Assembly: GCA_000827495.1 (NCBI GenBank)
Contig: KN817518.1
Location: 1,080,405-1,144,404, forward strand
Direction of reading: 5' to 3'
Length of the DNA: 64,000 bases
Origin: Hypholoma sublateritium FD-334 SS-4
Taxonomy: Eukaryota; Basidiomycota; Agaricomycetes; Agaricales; Strophariaceae
Part shown: piece after piece, positions 21,152 to 32,774 of the stretch
Position numbering within the stretch: the first letter of the stretch is position 1
How the letters are laid out: the number at the start of each line of letters is the position of its first letter
The notes under the pieces: model-generated
Database searches by the model: none
What the model was told of the DNA's origin: nothing
What the model saw: the letters and a program-made list of their open reading frames with translations, nothing else
Position numbers and translations under genes: made by a program

Positions 21152-24100
21152 TTAACCTACGGGCGGACGGGGAAACATAAAGCTCTTTCGTTGCGACTTC
21201 ACAGGCACAGGCAAGGTCTCCTCCATTTCCATCCCATCCATCGACCTTGCGTAGAACAATGGACGATCTGCTGACAGAGGCGTGCCAGGCTTAGAAGACG
21301 TCTCTCTCGCAAATGATCGCGAAGGATTAGGTTGGGGAGACGGGGAAGGCGCGCCGTGGTAATCTTGAGCCATGAGATGGCCAAGCGGATGGGACTGCCA
21401 TGGGGCTGGTCGGATAGCTGAAAGTTCAGATGGGGTTGCAGGTATTGGGGAGCCGTGCGAGGCTGCACCTGTAGCATCCACCCCAAGACCATCGGAGCGG
21501 CTTCGTGATTCAAGTGAGGATATTCGCCGCCGCAGCTCTTGGAATTCCGAAGCTGATGTCCGCGCATCGTAGTCCATGCTTTCCTCCTTCTTTTTGCCCT
21601 TCGTTTCTGAAAGTGATGCTTTAAGCCGGTCAATTTCTGCCTGGTGTCGATTTTTCATTGCTACCATCTCGTCTTTCCCCTTCTGGATCTCCCCTTTCAA
21701 TGAGTCCACTTCAGTGCGGTGATGCAGATTCATTGCCCGAAGTTCCTCTCTGCTCCATTGCTCTGTATGACGCAGCTCCTCTTTCATGCTCCTGAATTCG
21801 TTGATGATGGTAGATACGATGGGAGAGTCGGTGTATCCATCGGAGGGTCGCAACCGTGAATCGTCAGATTCAACCTCACGTTCTTTGCCCTTTGCGCTCC
21901 TGGAGAATCCGTCGTCCCGTGTCGAGCATTCAAGAAGATCAGCCATGTTTCGCATGATCGCCATCATGATTTTCGCGACAGGTTCACTCCTCCGAGAAGC
22001 GTCAGACAACAAGGATGCAGGTGAAAACGATATGTCGGATGTCGATGGCTTAGGAATTTCGGAAGTGCCGGTGTCCATAGGTTGCTGAAGCGCGAGATCG
22101 AGCATTGTCGCATCAGAGCTTAATGGACTGGAGCGCCGTTCAGCCAGCTGAGAGAGAGGTTCTGGGACGTCGTCCGTCTGAATCGCTATGTTACTTGATT
22201 CTTTGCTGGCGGGCTCTTCCCAGGCTTGGACGCCCTGCGAAATTAACTCCACGGTAGGTTTTGGCGGTTCCTGGGGGATGATGGGATCTGCCTGCACTTG
22301 CACGCCTCGCGAAATATACAGTGCCGCCGTTTGGATTCCTTTATCTGGGGAGAGGCGGGCCTTAAGCTGCAGCGCAGCGGAGAGCTGCTCTTCCTCGCTC
22401 CAGACCAGATCGAATTGCTGTTGAAGGCGTTTATCAAGGGAGACTATTCTCCTCTCGAGTTCCCCTCCTCTGAAAGGGTATAACACCTTAGCCAATGCAA
22501 CCGATGCGTGCGCAAGAACATCAAGTCGCTGGTCAACTGTAAGGTTCTCTTCTTCGTCTAAGATTTGCCGTCTTGTTCGAGAGTTCATGATAGAATGGAT
22601 GTCCGCCTCCGAGGTTGCCTGAGCAGGCGGTGCGGAAGGGGTGCTCGATCGCAGGAATTCGAGAAGGTCGCGGAGAAGGAGTATGGTATGAAGGGATTTG
22701 GCACGCGTATCCTGTGCCATGAGCAAGCCAACCGGCTCCGATGTAATGGAACGTGCACGCGGCCGACTCGATGCCCCGCCGGTGGCATGGTTCCCATCGT
22801 TATCAACTACCATTTTTTCGCCTTTGGAGGAATCACTCTTCGACGAATTCCAATTGCCTAGAGATTCAGAAGATGCCCTTGGGATCAGTTCAGAGATACT
22901 CTCTGACAGTGGGAACATTGCTTCAGTATTCGTGACCGTCTCGGACGCGAGCGCCGCTCGTGGAGTACTGCTCGGTGAAGCAGTGTGTTGGATATCCGAC
23001 GCATTAGCATCACGTGCAGATTTAAGCTGAGTGGTTTGCTTGTCGGAATCGCTAACGGGAGGAGCATTCTTGTTACTAATCCCGTTAGAAGCCACATCAT
23101 GTGTGGGGGGAGATGTGCCGTTTGTGAGCGGCTTGTCTACAATCGACTGAGAAGGCGAAGGTAGAGTTCCAGCGGCATTCGCAACTCCATCTTTGTTGGT
23201 ATCAGTGTCTGACTCGACTCTGCCACGAACGACTGGAGGCGGATATCCAACTGCTAACAAGCCGTGCGCGAATATGCTTTCGAAAGCATTGGGATACATC
23301 TTAGGTCTATCCGCGTTGTCGCCTTGATTCAATGTTCGAGGCAAAGATGGCTGCGGAGAAGATTCTGGATGTAAGGTAGGGGGCTTCGGGCCAGACGTAG
23401 CTGAGCTTGCAACAGGGAGAACAGTCTCATTTGGGGTGCGGGTCTCGACACTCGAGTTAGACTTGAGATTGATGTCCTTGTGCGTTTCGGTTAGAGTTGC
23501 CTGGGACGGAGGCGGAGTTGCTGTGGCTTGCGAAGTGACTGGAGGCGAGGCAGAATCTAAGCAACAAGTCAGCTTGCTTGGCATTGGACAGATATGTAGT
23601 ACGGTTGAACACACCAGTATTGACGTCCATATTTGAGTTCGAGGGCGAATCTGGACCAGGGGGTACATATGACATAGTCTGCTTAGGGTTCGACGGGACT
23701 AAGATAGCAGCCGGCGATTTATTGAATGCGAGACCACCGTTATTCATCAATGCATTCGAGAGAGAAAGCAGGCCCGGAGGCAGCGAAGACGGTTTAAAAG
23801 GTTCAGGTAACGTAGCGGTAGGTACCTTAGAGACGGCTTCCGGGGGATTGGGCGGCGTTGGCTGCTTAGTGGCTGCCTTGCGGGGTATCCTTGGAGCGCG
23901 TTTGCGAGGAGATCTGGCAACAGGGGCGGACGCTGAGGTTAGAGGAGTGTCGGAACCAGACGGCAAGTTGGTCGAAGGTCCATCCACGCGCGCTTTCTTT
24001 TTCGGAGGCGAAACAGGTGGTGGCGAAACGTGCGGGGGGATGCGCTTGGCTTGAACACTTTTTGAAGATACAATAGGTGAAAGCGAAACAGCGGGCGGTT

Positions 24101-25816
24101 TGCGTTTGAGTTGAACACCTTGGTGGATAGGCGGAGGCGAAACAGCAGGGGGTATGCGTTTCTTCGGGGGCGAAACAGGTGGTGGCGAAACAGCGGGGGG
24201 GATGCGCTTGAGTTTGGTAGTCTCCGGAGGCAAGGTAGGCGGAGGCGAAACGTGCGTGGGGATGCGTTTGAATTTTAAAGACAGTTTCAGAGGGCTATCT
24301 TTTCCTTCGCCGTGCTCCCCAGACGAAGTGCCAGGAGCGGACGGAGTCTCAGACGCCTTTTCTGGAGATTGGGGCTTAGGATTTTGGGGCTGTCCGTAAC
24401 GATATGCCTCGGCCATCGAACGGCGCGCAGTCTGTTGAAGTATTGAAAATTAGTATTGAAGACAGAATTTGGGACACGACGGCCTACGGGTATTCTTTTC
24501 CGAGGGGAAGGAACTGTCGACGAATCTGCATCATCGCGTGTTCGTTTTGTGCCCGCCAGTTGGGATGGAGTTGAACTATCCTCTGCAACCGTCTCATTTA
24601 CCGAGGGAGGAGGGAGGCTCGGATTTGGAGTGGACTTGTGTTCAACCTGCTTAAAATAAGACTGCGTGAGAAAATGTCTCTGGGAAAAACGAACATATCC
24701 CTACCCGGTCCTTGAGGCTTTCTCCAGCAGATTCTAAGTGCTCGCGCTTGACCTCGATCGTGTTGTTAACAGGAGTGACATTTGTGATGGCTTCTAAGTC
24801 TTCAGGAGGAGGAGGGGAGATAGGCTCAGTTGGAATCGAGGGAACCGGTCCGCTGACAGCAACTGGTGTCCCAGCCCAAGACCATTGGCCTTCGGCATTT
24901 CGCCCTAAGCCCCGCATGAACTCTTCCGCGGGTATGCCGTTCTGAATCTCCTCTTTCGTTAAACGGAATCCTTTATGGCCCTTGAACGACCATCGAGCCC
25001 AATCTATCACGCAATTAAGCATCAATATCCACTGAAGGAGGATGAAATAAACCTGCCGTTTCTCAATATGTCAATCTGGTATTCCTCCTCTTGAAACTCT
25101 TGGTAGAAATGCTTTAAAGACCATTCACGGCTGATGAACCAGTGATGGTAAAATCGCGTAAGCACGCGATCGAACATGGGACTGCGCCACATCTTATCCA
25201 GTCCCTTCGGTCCACTCTTTTCCTTTGCTTCCCTAGCTTGGTGAAAGAGGTGTTGACATAAACGAGTGATGTGGATGATGTCAAATTTAAACTCCTGCCA
25301 TTCCTTCGCGGGTTCGGCAGCGTTCAAAACGAGGCGTAACGACTCCCACTGAAACTTGGCGAGAAACATCAAGGGAACGCGGTACTTGCGCGGGATAGAG
25401 ACAGGCTGTCCATCCTTCGGGATGATTTCCATGAAGTTATTGGGGTTGCTGTCGCGCGGAGGGATAGAGAATGATTTCTGACAAAGGTATTCGAGCATGA
25501 GATCCTGCGACCAATCCTCTCGACGGATGTACGGAAGTTCGTCGGGGTGTTTCCAGGGCTCTGGATTCTCTGTATCCGTCTGCCCGTTGGCCTGTGCTGC
25601 AGGTGCACCGCCGGCCTTCGTCTGTGGTGCGGTGTCGGTCATACTTTGAGATTTCGCTCTGGTAGAACTCGCGGAGGAGGTGGATACTGCCTGGGACAAG
25701 GTATCCGTTCCGTCGGTTGCCTTGGGCTGTCGGTGGGATCGTCGGGAGGCGGATCCAGGCCGGGAAAGACTTGCGGCCGATATAGATTGGGGTATGGGTG
25801 GCAGCGCGGTGTTCAT
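21152..25816 (-). CDS. Large orphan protein: conserved N-terminal block, proline-rich repeats, C-terminal coiled coil
   Basis: Five exons (25816-25057, 25003-24705, 24646-24488, 24431-23615, 23556-21152) give 1,479 residues. After a Ser/Thr-rich start, residues about 80-350 form an ordered-looking block (YIRREDWSQDLMLEYLCQKS, KYRVPLMFLAKFQWESLRLV, FYHHWFISREWSLKHFYQEF). A disordered region with five KR-I/K-P-x-x-V-S repeats follows, then about 500 Ser/Thr-rich residues. Near the end is a charged coiled coil (SMKEELRHTEQWSREELRAM onward to LRRRISSLESRS). Basic stretches such as RKRIP and PPKKKARVD could be nuclear localisation signals, so a nuclear scaffold or regulator is a guess. I do not recognise the family. 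Intron 1 needs a GC donor to keep frame; the exon 3 acceptor offers an AAG/CAG choice (one residue). Confidence 0.75.
23997..24269 (-). repeat. Intragenic repeats encoding KRIPPxVSPPP motifs
   Basis: Five imperfect copies of about 11 codons occur inside exon 4 of the orphan gene: KRIPTHVSPPP, KRIPPAVSPPP, KRIPPAVSPPP, KRKPPAVSLSP and KRIPPHVSPPP, separated by 5-13 residues. Spacer VSPPKK occurs twice. Each copy carries Ser-Pro and a polyproline core. Confidence 0.85.
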
Positions 25817-26574
25817 ATCCCTCACACGTAAGCTCCCAAAATTGCTCGCAGACTGACTATCTTGCGTTTTTTGGGCGTGTGGAGGGTGAGGAAGGGGGAA
25901 TGGGGAGAACGGGGTTTTGCAGCACAGCGTCGCAATGAGAGGCAAGAACGGACTCAACAGACGAATTCAAATGTTGTCACCCACGAACCGTCACGTTTAT
26001 AACTCGGTATAGTATGACATCCCCACATCGACCCTTACGTTCTCTACTACCACCAACAACATCCCCCTCCACCCTCATTCGCTCTGCACCCCTTCTATCT
26101 GCTGCTCTTGTATTTTTCTCAACCTGCTGCTGCGTGAGCGCTTGTGCAAAATCGACCCTTTCCTCGGAGGTCTGTGCGCATCATAACTGTGAGACAATTG
26201 TTTCCCGAAATTTCCCTCAGCCCCCGACCTGACGCCGCCCGCTGCCAACCCACCGTCACACAACCCCAACCCCTTCCCCACGACGAGCTGAGAGACAACA
26301 GTGCAATCTCTGTATGTAAGGCCTTCACGCAACCTTCAGGCTACACCCAGACGCTTGCTTTGTTGTCCCTTTCAACGTCGCATCGTCCTACAACCTATTT
26401 AAGGAGTTGTCCTGGCAATGAGCTACCCTTTGAACGATCTTTGAACTTGGTTCTTCCCACAGGCAGGTGGGGCACCCAGAGCAAAAATTGGGACGATTTT
26501 ATTCATGGAATCTCCTCTGCCGGGGTGGCCATGGTGTGCAGCTGGGCAAAGTGGCCTCACCTGACCTGCTATAT

Positions 26575-26626
26575 CACTACTGGATCAGCGCGAGTCATGC
26601 ATTTTGATCAAGCTGATCCAGTAGTG
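26575..26626. repeat. Perfect 15-bp inverted repeat (hairpin)
   Basis: Left arm CACTACTGGATCAGC at 26575-26589 is the exact reverse complement of GCTGATCCAGTAGTG at 26612-26626, with a 22-nt loop. It could be the tip of a small inverted-repeat element or a hairpin RNA. No terminal repeats or target duplication are obvious around it. Confidence 0.7.
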
Positions 26627-28270
26627 GTAAGGCTTTGGCATCAGGTAGCCGCAATCTTTCTGTAAAAGCGATAAATGCACTACTTATCACTGCAAGCAGC
26701 ATCCTTGGGGCTCGGAATCTGTAATCCCTCTCCGGACGATCCACCTTTTGGGGGTGCTCTAGATCACTGTCAGTTCTGTGTCACAGTCGTCAAACGATGT
26801 CTAGCTTTACAGCCAAAACTGCTAATACCACAAGCCTGGTCACTGCAAGTATCATGATATTGGGCGGTTCAATATCGGAATTATCTGTAACTTAAAACTC
26901 ATGCTTTAATCTTGCAACTGCCTCATCAATGTAGTCTAGGTCTGTTGGTCGTCCGGCGACGAACAGTTTGCGATCTGTGGATGCAGACCAAAGGGTCTTC
27001 CTGGGGCTTCTCCACTGTGAGGCCCAGTCGACTTGGTTTGTATGTGACTCCTTACTTTCAATTGAAGACTGATAAGCATCGACATTAGCATACGGAAACA
27101 AGCTTTTACTGGTCCTGACAACATGAAGCCCCATCGCGCGCTACCCAGAGATCGGCCGGAGTGCCCCCCAGCATCAGGCTTAAGCTTCAAGCTTGATCAG
27201 TGGCACGGCGGCGCGCCGCAGCTGGGTGGCACTCGCGTCCGACTCGTGTTTGTCCATGCATCGTCCATGCAGAATGCATATCAGTCCCATCGCCAGTGCC
27301 AAGATATAGGACCGCAGTGGCCTCGCAGAGCGTATGTTAGCCATCTCAGTGCCACTCCGCACAGATATAGGATCGGTGCCGTCGGTAGCGGCGCCGCTCG
27401 CGAATATCGGATGCATCGCTTGTTTTATTTTGAATTGCAGGCATGGCTTCATCAAAGGTGATCGATGGGGCATTAAAAGGATGCGAAGTTCGAGCGGCGG
27501 TGCGCGGTTTACGCCCTAAGCTGTGCCGTTCCAGCGTTTCCCAGGTCGAGATAGTAGAATCTATGAAGGACCCGCCTTGCGAGCTTGTAAACAAGCTGGC
27601 GCGCATGAAATCGATCTATCGCAGAGAACTAACAGCACTTCTTACTGCGTGCTGTGAACCCATTTCCATAAAATAAAACAGTGCCCACGTTGCCTGATCT
27701 TGCCCAGCGCGCGCTGAACCTGAGCCTCCCATATCGCACCAGCTCTGACGCCATGGCACCCGTCACCCTTCTGCGCTCCACGCGCCTGATGTCAGCTGCG
27801 TGCGGGAGGCTGCGTGTTCGCGAGCTCATAAAATAATAACCCTCCGCAGGCGCGCACACCCCATGGCACACACAACCCACACCCGCAATCGCGCGCCTAA
27901 TCAATCGCCCGAAGATTTGGGCAATCTCATCTGGCGCCCGCGTCAATGTACAACACAACGCGCAGCGTGCTGCCCGATAGCCTTCCGCAGGCCGCGCGCC
28001 GCAGGTGCACACACCCTGCTGTCCACTCCTTATCGCCAGTTGGCTAGAAAAAATCGAGCCGCACGCTCGCCCACTATCTTCGGGAATGAGGAATTGCCCT
28101 CCGAGGACCGGCGGACAAAATGATTTCCCTGGACGGCGCGCGCCGTCGATGAAATCCCCGTGTCGGATTCATAGGCTTATCGGCATGAGGTGCACACACC
28201 ACGCAGCCCACCGGAGGCAGAGCCCTGGGGTGCATACACTCCTCACACATCCGGTCGGCCTAAGATACCT

Positions 28271-28355
28271 CCACAGCCCCTGCGTAATCGATCTGTACAA
28301 CTCAACTACTAGCCTTATCCACAAGCCCTGCGAAATCGGTCTGCACAATCCAGCT
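28271..28355. repeat. Degenerate 37-bp direct repeat
   Basis: Units at 28271-28307 and 28319-28355 match at 29 of 37 positions (core CCTGCG-AATCG-TCTG-ACAA). They are too diverged and too few to call an element. Confidence 0.5.
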
Positions 28356-28976
28356 GCCGCCCCCGGAGACCCATGGCTCCTCAATCGCATCAGATTCCCT
28401 CAACCAACCAACACACTAACATGCATCTCCGAACCACACCTCCATCTCCGAACCACAACCACAACGCCATCTCCAAATCATCGCGCAGCAAAATCTCCTG
28501 ATGCCAAAGAATCTCATGTACATTTTGTGCTGCGTCCGTCTCCATATATCCGGACTAACTAAATTCTAACTAAATTGTGTGTATAACAGGCCGTAGCCGC
28601 GATTAAACGGTATGTGAGGGTATGTTGAATGTTGAATGCATATGTTATTGTATATAAAATGTTGCGTGTGCGTGTATGTGTGGGGGTACGATTGCATACG
28701 GTTGCTGGTTGCGGCAGGGCGCCGCGGGGGTATAGCCAGAGGTCCGGGGGAGGGGAGGGGCAAGGAGAAGAAGCGGGGTGGTTGGGGAAGGGGGTGCGCC
28801 AATGCAGCGAAAGAACGGCGGTGAAAAGGGGTGGCGGCGGGGGACGGAGATGCATCGACGCCAAAGAAAACTCCACGAACGAAAACACGGGCCGCGAAAA
28901 GCCCTGAAGAAGCGAGCACAAGGCTCGCATGAGGGGACTCAGAAACAGGACGCACTCGCACCCAGCGCGCGCCCCT

Positions 28977-31900
28977 CTAGTCAATAGCAGACGCAGGCGG
29001 CGTCGAGTACCGCGCCCCCCGCGGGCGCAGGCCCATCGACGTCATCAGCGAAAGCGACACCGACGACACCGACGTCCTCCGCGCGCCCGTGCCCTGCACT
29101 GCCGCCCGCGCTGCGGCCGCCCCAGCCCCAGCATCGTCGCCCGTCCCCGGCCTTTTAGCAAGCCTCCTCGCCCTCAGCGTCGGCATCGACACCGGTGGCG
29201 GCGCTGGGGGCAGCGGTAGTGGCGGGGAGGACAAAGGCGGCGGCGGCGGAAGCGGCTTCCCCTCCACCGGCACCCCGCTCAGATCAGGCGTCGTCGCCGC
29301 GGACGACGCCACCGACGGCGCGAGCAGCGCCGAGCTATGCGCGCTCGACGCGTGCGACGCGGACGACCCGCTCGTCGTCGACGCGAGCGTTTTCCCCTCG
29401 GGCGACGGCGCGCGCGACGTCGCGCGGCTGCTCAAGGACGCGCCGCTCCCCGCACGGACGGCGCCGGCCGGCGCCCGCGCGATGAACGCCGCGTTGCCCT
29501 GCGCGCGGTCGCACTTCTCCGCGATGCGCCCGGCGGCGGCGACTGCACGCTCGACGAACACGCGCGCGGGCGAGGCGGGGGGTGTATGCGCGAGGAGGTC
29601 TAGGTCAGGCCTGCGTCAGCCGTCGCCCACTCGGGAAGCGAAAGAGGGATAGACGCACCTCGGTACAGCAGCACATACCGCGTCACGCGCTGCGTCGGCA
29701 AAATCGCCAGATCACGCACCGTATGCGGGCGCGGCGGTCGCGCCGGCAGAACGCACTCGTCCTCCGCGAGCGCCGCGACGCCCTGTGTGCTCCGGCGCCA
29801 GCTGTTAACGGAGCGCCGCAGCGGGTGTCCCGGCACCGCGTCCTCGCCATCCGCGACGGCCGTCCTGCTCCGCCGCTTGCGCACAACCTGAGCACCCGCC
29901 GCGTCGCCATCGCGAGGCGCGGCCCCTGGAACGAACCACCCCCCAACGGCGCCGCACCACCGCGTATACGCCGCCTCGACGACCTCCTGATGCGCGAGGA
30001 ACGCGCGTGCAATTCCCGCTGCGCCCGGCGCCTGCGTCATACCCTCTAGCACAAGTGTGCTCGCGCGCACGACGTCCGACGCATAGTGCAGCATGAGCGG
30101 CGGCGGCGGCGTGGCGGTCGTGCCCGCAAGGAGCGCCTCCATCAGCGCGAGGTAGCGTTTCTCCGTCAGCAGCAGCTCGCGGCACACAAGCAGCACGCGC
30201 TGCGCAGCGAGCCATTCGGGCGTCGCCGCTGCACCGAACTCGCCGCCGCCACCGCCAACGCTGGCCGCTCTCGCAGGCGGCACCTCTGTATCGGGGCTCT
30301 CGCACAGCGCGCGCTCGCGCTCGAGCATCCCCTCGCGGTCGAGCCACACATCGAGGCCCATATCGATGTCCCACTTTCCCGCATCGTCCCTTGCGACCGC
30401 ACCCACATCGCGCCCCGCGGCCGCGCGCTCCCACGCTCCCACGGCGCGCATGCGCTCGAGCTCGCGCACCAGCCCCGCGTCGGAGATCGCCTCGTCCGCC
30501 ATCGCGCGCCCGAGCGTCCAGCGGCGCCGCCCTGGGGCCTCTGGGTCTGCATCGAGGTGTATCGTGTTGCGATGCAGTGGCGGCCGCGTTGGTGTTGGCG
30601 GCGGAAGCGCCAGTGGAGGGGCGCGTACCGCTGCGGGCAAGTCGACGTCCGACCCGGTGTCCAAGGTGAACTTGGCGCGGCGCGGCGACGGCTCTGCAGG
30701 GGGCGGCGGGCGGGGCTTCGTGAGTTTCCCCTGGCTGACCGTGCGTTTTCTTGGCGCGGGTTTCACATTCGGCGGGGACGTCGCTGTCGCCGCGGACGTG
30801 CTTGCCGGATAAGACGGTGGCGGTGGGACGTACGCTGCCGGCACGGCGGTACCGCTGACCGGGCGGTTTTTCATCAACTTCGCACTATGCCCTGGGCCTT
30901 TGCTCCCTGCCGGCCCCACCTGCACAAGCTGCAAATATCGGAAGAATAATATGAGCGACCCCGCAGCCACAGCCGACCCCAAAGAAATGCGGAGACGCAC
31001 CATATGCATATCGGGCCGCCCGCCGTCCAGGCTTCGCACCATGCGCGCGCCCTCCTCGCTGGGCCCCTGACGGCCGCGGGCGGCGTTGTCCGCCAGAGGT
31101 GCACGTACATCCTCTTCTCTACCCGCACCGCGCTCGAGGCTCGGTCCGCGCGACGCGCTCCAGCGTCGCCAGGTGCGAGCCAGAGCGCCAAAACTGCTGT
31201 TACGGCGCACCCCATCACGCGTCTCTGTCTGCGATGTAGAGGTGGACCCATGGCCATCCTCAGATACCGAGTGGCCTTGTACAGTGGGGGGTGCCCAGCT
31301 GCTCGGTGCAGCGCGTTGGCGCGCAGAGGAAGGGGCGGCCGTTGTGGTTGTGGTTGATGTAGTCGTGGTGGTGATAACCGTCGTCGTCATCCGTGTTGCA
31401 GTCGTCGAGTAGACGGGCGGCGTGGATGACGAGGCCCGTATATCCTGCGCGCTGTAACTTCGTGAGTGGACCATCCCGTCGCTGGGCGTGGCAGTCGGAG
31501 AGAGTGTTTTTGCAAATTGCGACGAGGAAGCAAACGGCGCAGCTATTACAGATGCCGGCGCATGCGCGGGTCCAGGCGCGGTGGTAGATGACGCAGCGAT
31601 GACGTCGCACGCACTATGGCGAGTTGATGGTGCGCACGGCGAAGGCTGCCGGGCGGGGGAGGTGCGGCCAATCACGTGGTCGAGACTCTCTGGCGCGTCG
31701 AGGAAAGCGCGCTCTTCTCCACCGAGCAACTGCACGGAGTTGGCTGTATGCGGTCGACGTGAGAGGCGTGGCCGCGAAGAACCTGACATGCTGGTTTGCG
31801 AGAGGGAACGCCAAAGACGGTTAGTGAGCGGCGCTAACAGCGAAGCGTGCGCCACAGGGGGTGCCTGCGGTGTCTCGCTGGCATCGCCAGGAGTGCGCTG

Positions 31901-32020
31901 CAGGCCTGGGGTGTGGGGGACTGCGCTGGGTGACGATTTGCGCTTTTGGGTGAGCTTGCGGACGATTGCGGGGATGCGTGAGGGGCCTGCGTCGGGGGTG
32001 TCCTTGGCGGGAAATTTCAT
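28977..32020 (-). CDS. RhoGEF (DH-domain guanine nucleotide exchange factor)
   Basis: Main exons 32020-29659 and 29599-28977, joined by a 59-bp intron, encode 994 residues (970 if a second, in-phase 72-bp intron at 31000-30929 is removed). The first 600 residues are Ser/Thr/Pro-rich and disordered, with a Thr run from a GTT/GGT-rich tract. The DH domain begins AAQRVLLVCRELLLTEKRYL and closes ILPTQRVTRYVLLYRDLLAH, the conserved final helix. DH domains load GTP on Rho/Cdc42-type GTPases to steer actin and polar growth. No PH domain follows; the tail is Pro/Ser-rich. The segment SLGSAVAAGSLILFFRYLQ looks like a membrane helix but is better explained as the 72-bp intron. The start is uncertain: the frame on the minus strand stays open upstream, and a Pro/Ser-rich frame up to 32448 might be an extra first exon. 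GC content is far above that of the neighbours. Confidence 0.82.
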
Positions 32021-32480
32021 GTCTGCGGGCTCGGAGACAGTAATTGTAGGAGGCTTGTGGTGGTAGGAGGAGGAGACTGGCCATGCCAATAAGTAGGACA
32101 CAGCGAGGGAACAGGGCCGGACACACCATTGGGCACGAGGCCGTGATTAGAATCACGACGCCCAGAGTGGGCCCGGGCGAATGCTGCGCGTTCCGGGGAC
32201 GACGGACTGGCCGCGCGGTAGCGGCCTGGGGCTGAGCGGGTGCGCACGGGGCTCGCGGGCGGCGACAGGCGGTAGCGCGGAAAGTCGACGGCGGTGAAGA
32301 CGAGCGGCTGCAGACATGGCGGCGGGCTCGGCGGGCCGCGCGCTGTTGCGGGGGGCCTATAGAGCAGGGCAGAGGAGGACGTGGATGTTCGCGGGGAGGA
32401 GAACTGGCGGGGGTCTGGGCGGGGGATGAGGAGGGCCCATTGGGGCATTCGTGGGTGTTCAAGTCAACCCGACGTCACTA

Positions 32481-32774
32481 ATGAATTTCATTTACCTTGT
32501 CTTTTCCAACCCCGCTCGATCCGAGCATCACATCGCTTCGCGCTAGACCGCCACTAATCGTCCCCTCGGCCTCGCGATCCCTCGTCTTCTCTTGTACGAC
32601 GCCAATTCCATCTTTGATGAGCCGCCTTCAACGACACGGCGGTGTCGCCCAGAATACAGTCTCGCAGCTTTTGAAAAGGTGTCCAGCGTGGGACTCAGTA
32701 CCTCGCGGGGGCTGTCAAATGTACGGAAGCTGCTCTCCGAGCAAAATCTTCGTATGTATGTTGCAATTATCTGA
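32481..32774 (+). CDS. Possible short or partial gene divergent from the RhoGEF
   Basis: A 77-codon frame after a TAG at 32544 reads like protein (NRPLGLAIPRLLLYDANSIF, then YSLAAFEKVSSVGLSTSRGL and NVRKLLSEQN). An in-phase ATG lies at 32481, and removing a 48-bp GT-AG segment (32499-32546) joins MNFIYL to it. A GTATGT donor follows SEQNL near 32752, but no next exon is evident. I do not recognise the family. Confidence 0.22.

Larger units (their letters stand above)
25817..28976. other. 3.2-kb intergenic region
   Basis: No gene can be supported. Frames such as 26144-26665 (+, 173 codons) and 28005-28562 (+, 185 codons) are rich in Pro, His, Arg and Thr in the manner of chance frames. The region holds a 15-bp perfect inverted repeat (26575-26626) and a degenerate 37-bp direct repeat (28271-28355). 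The first 150 bases are the promoter of the orphan gene. Confidence 0.5.

Noticed and set aside
26144..26665. 173-codon plus-strand frame
   Set aside because: No introns, domain or sensible composition; it spans the inverted repeat.
30086..30949. 287-codon plus-strand frame antisense to the RhoGEF
   Set aside because: It mirrors the GC-rich RhoGEF coding strand; the translation is Arg-rich and repetitive.
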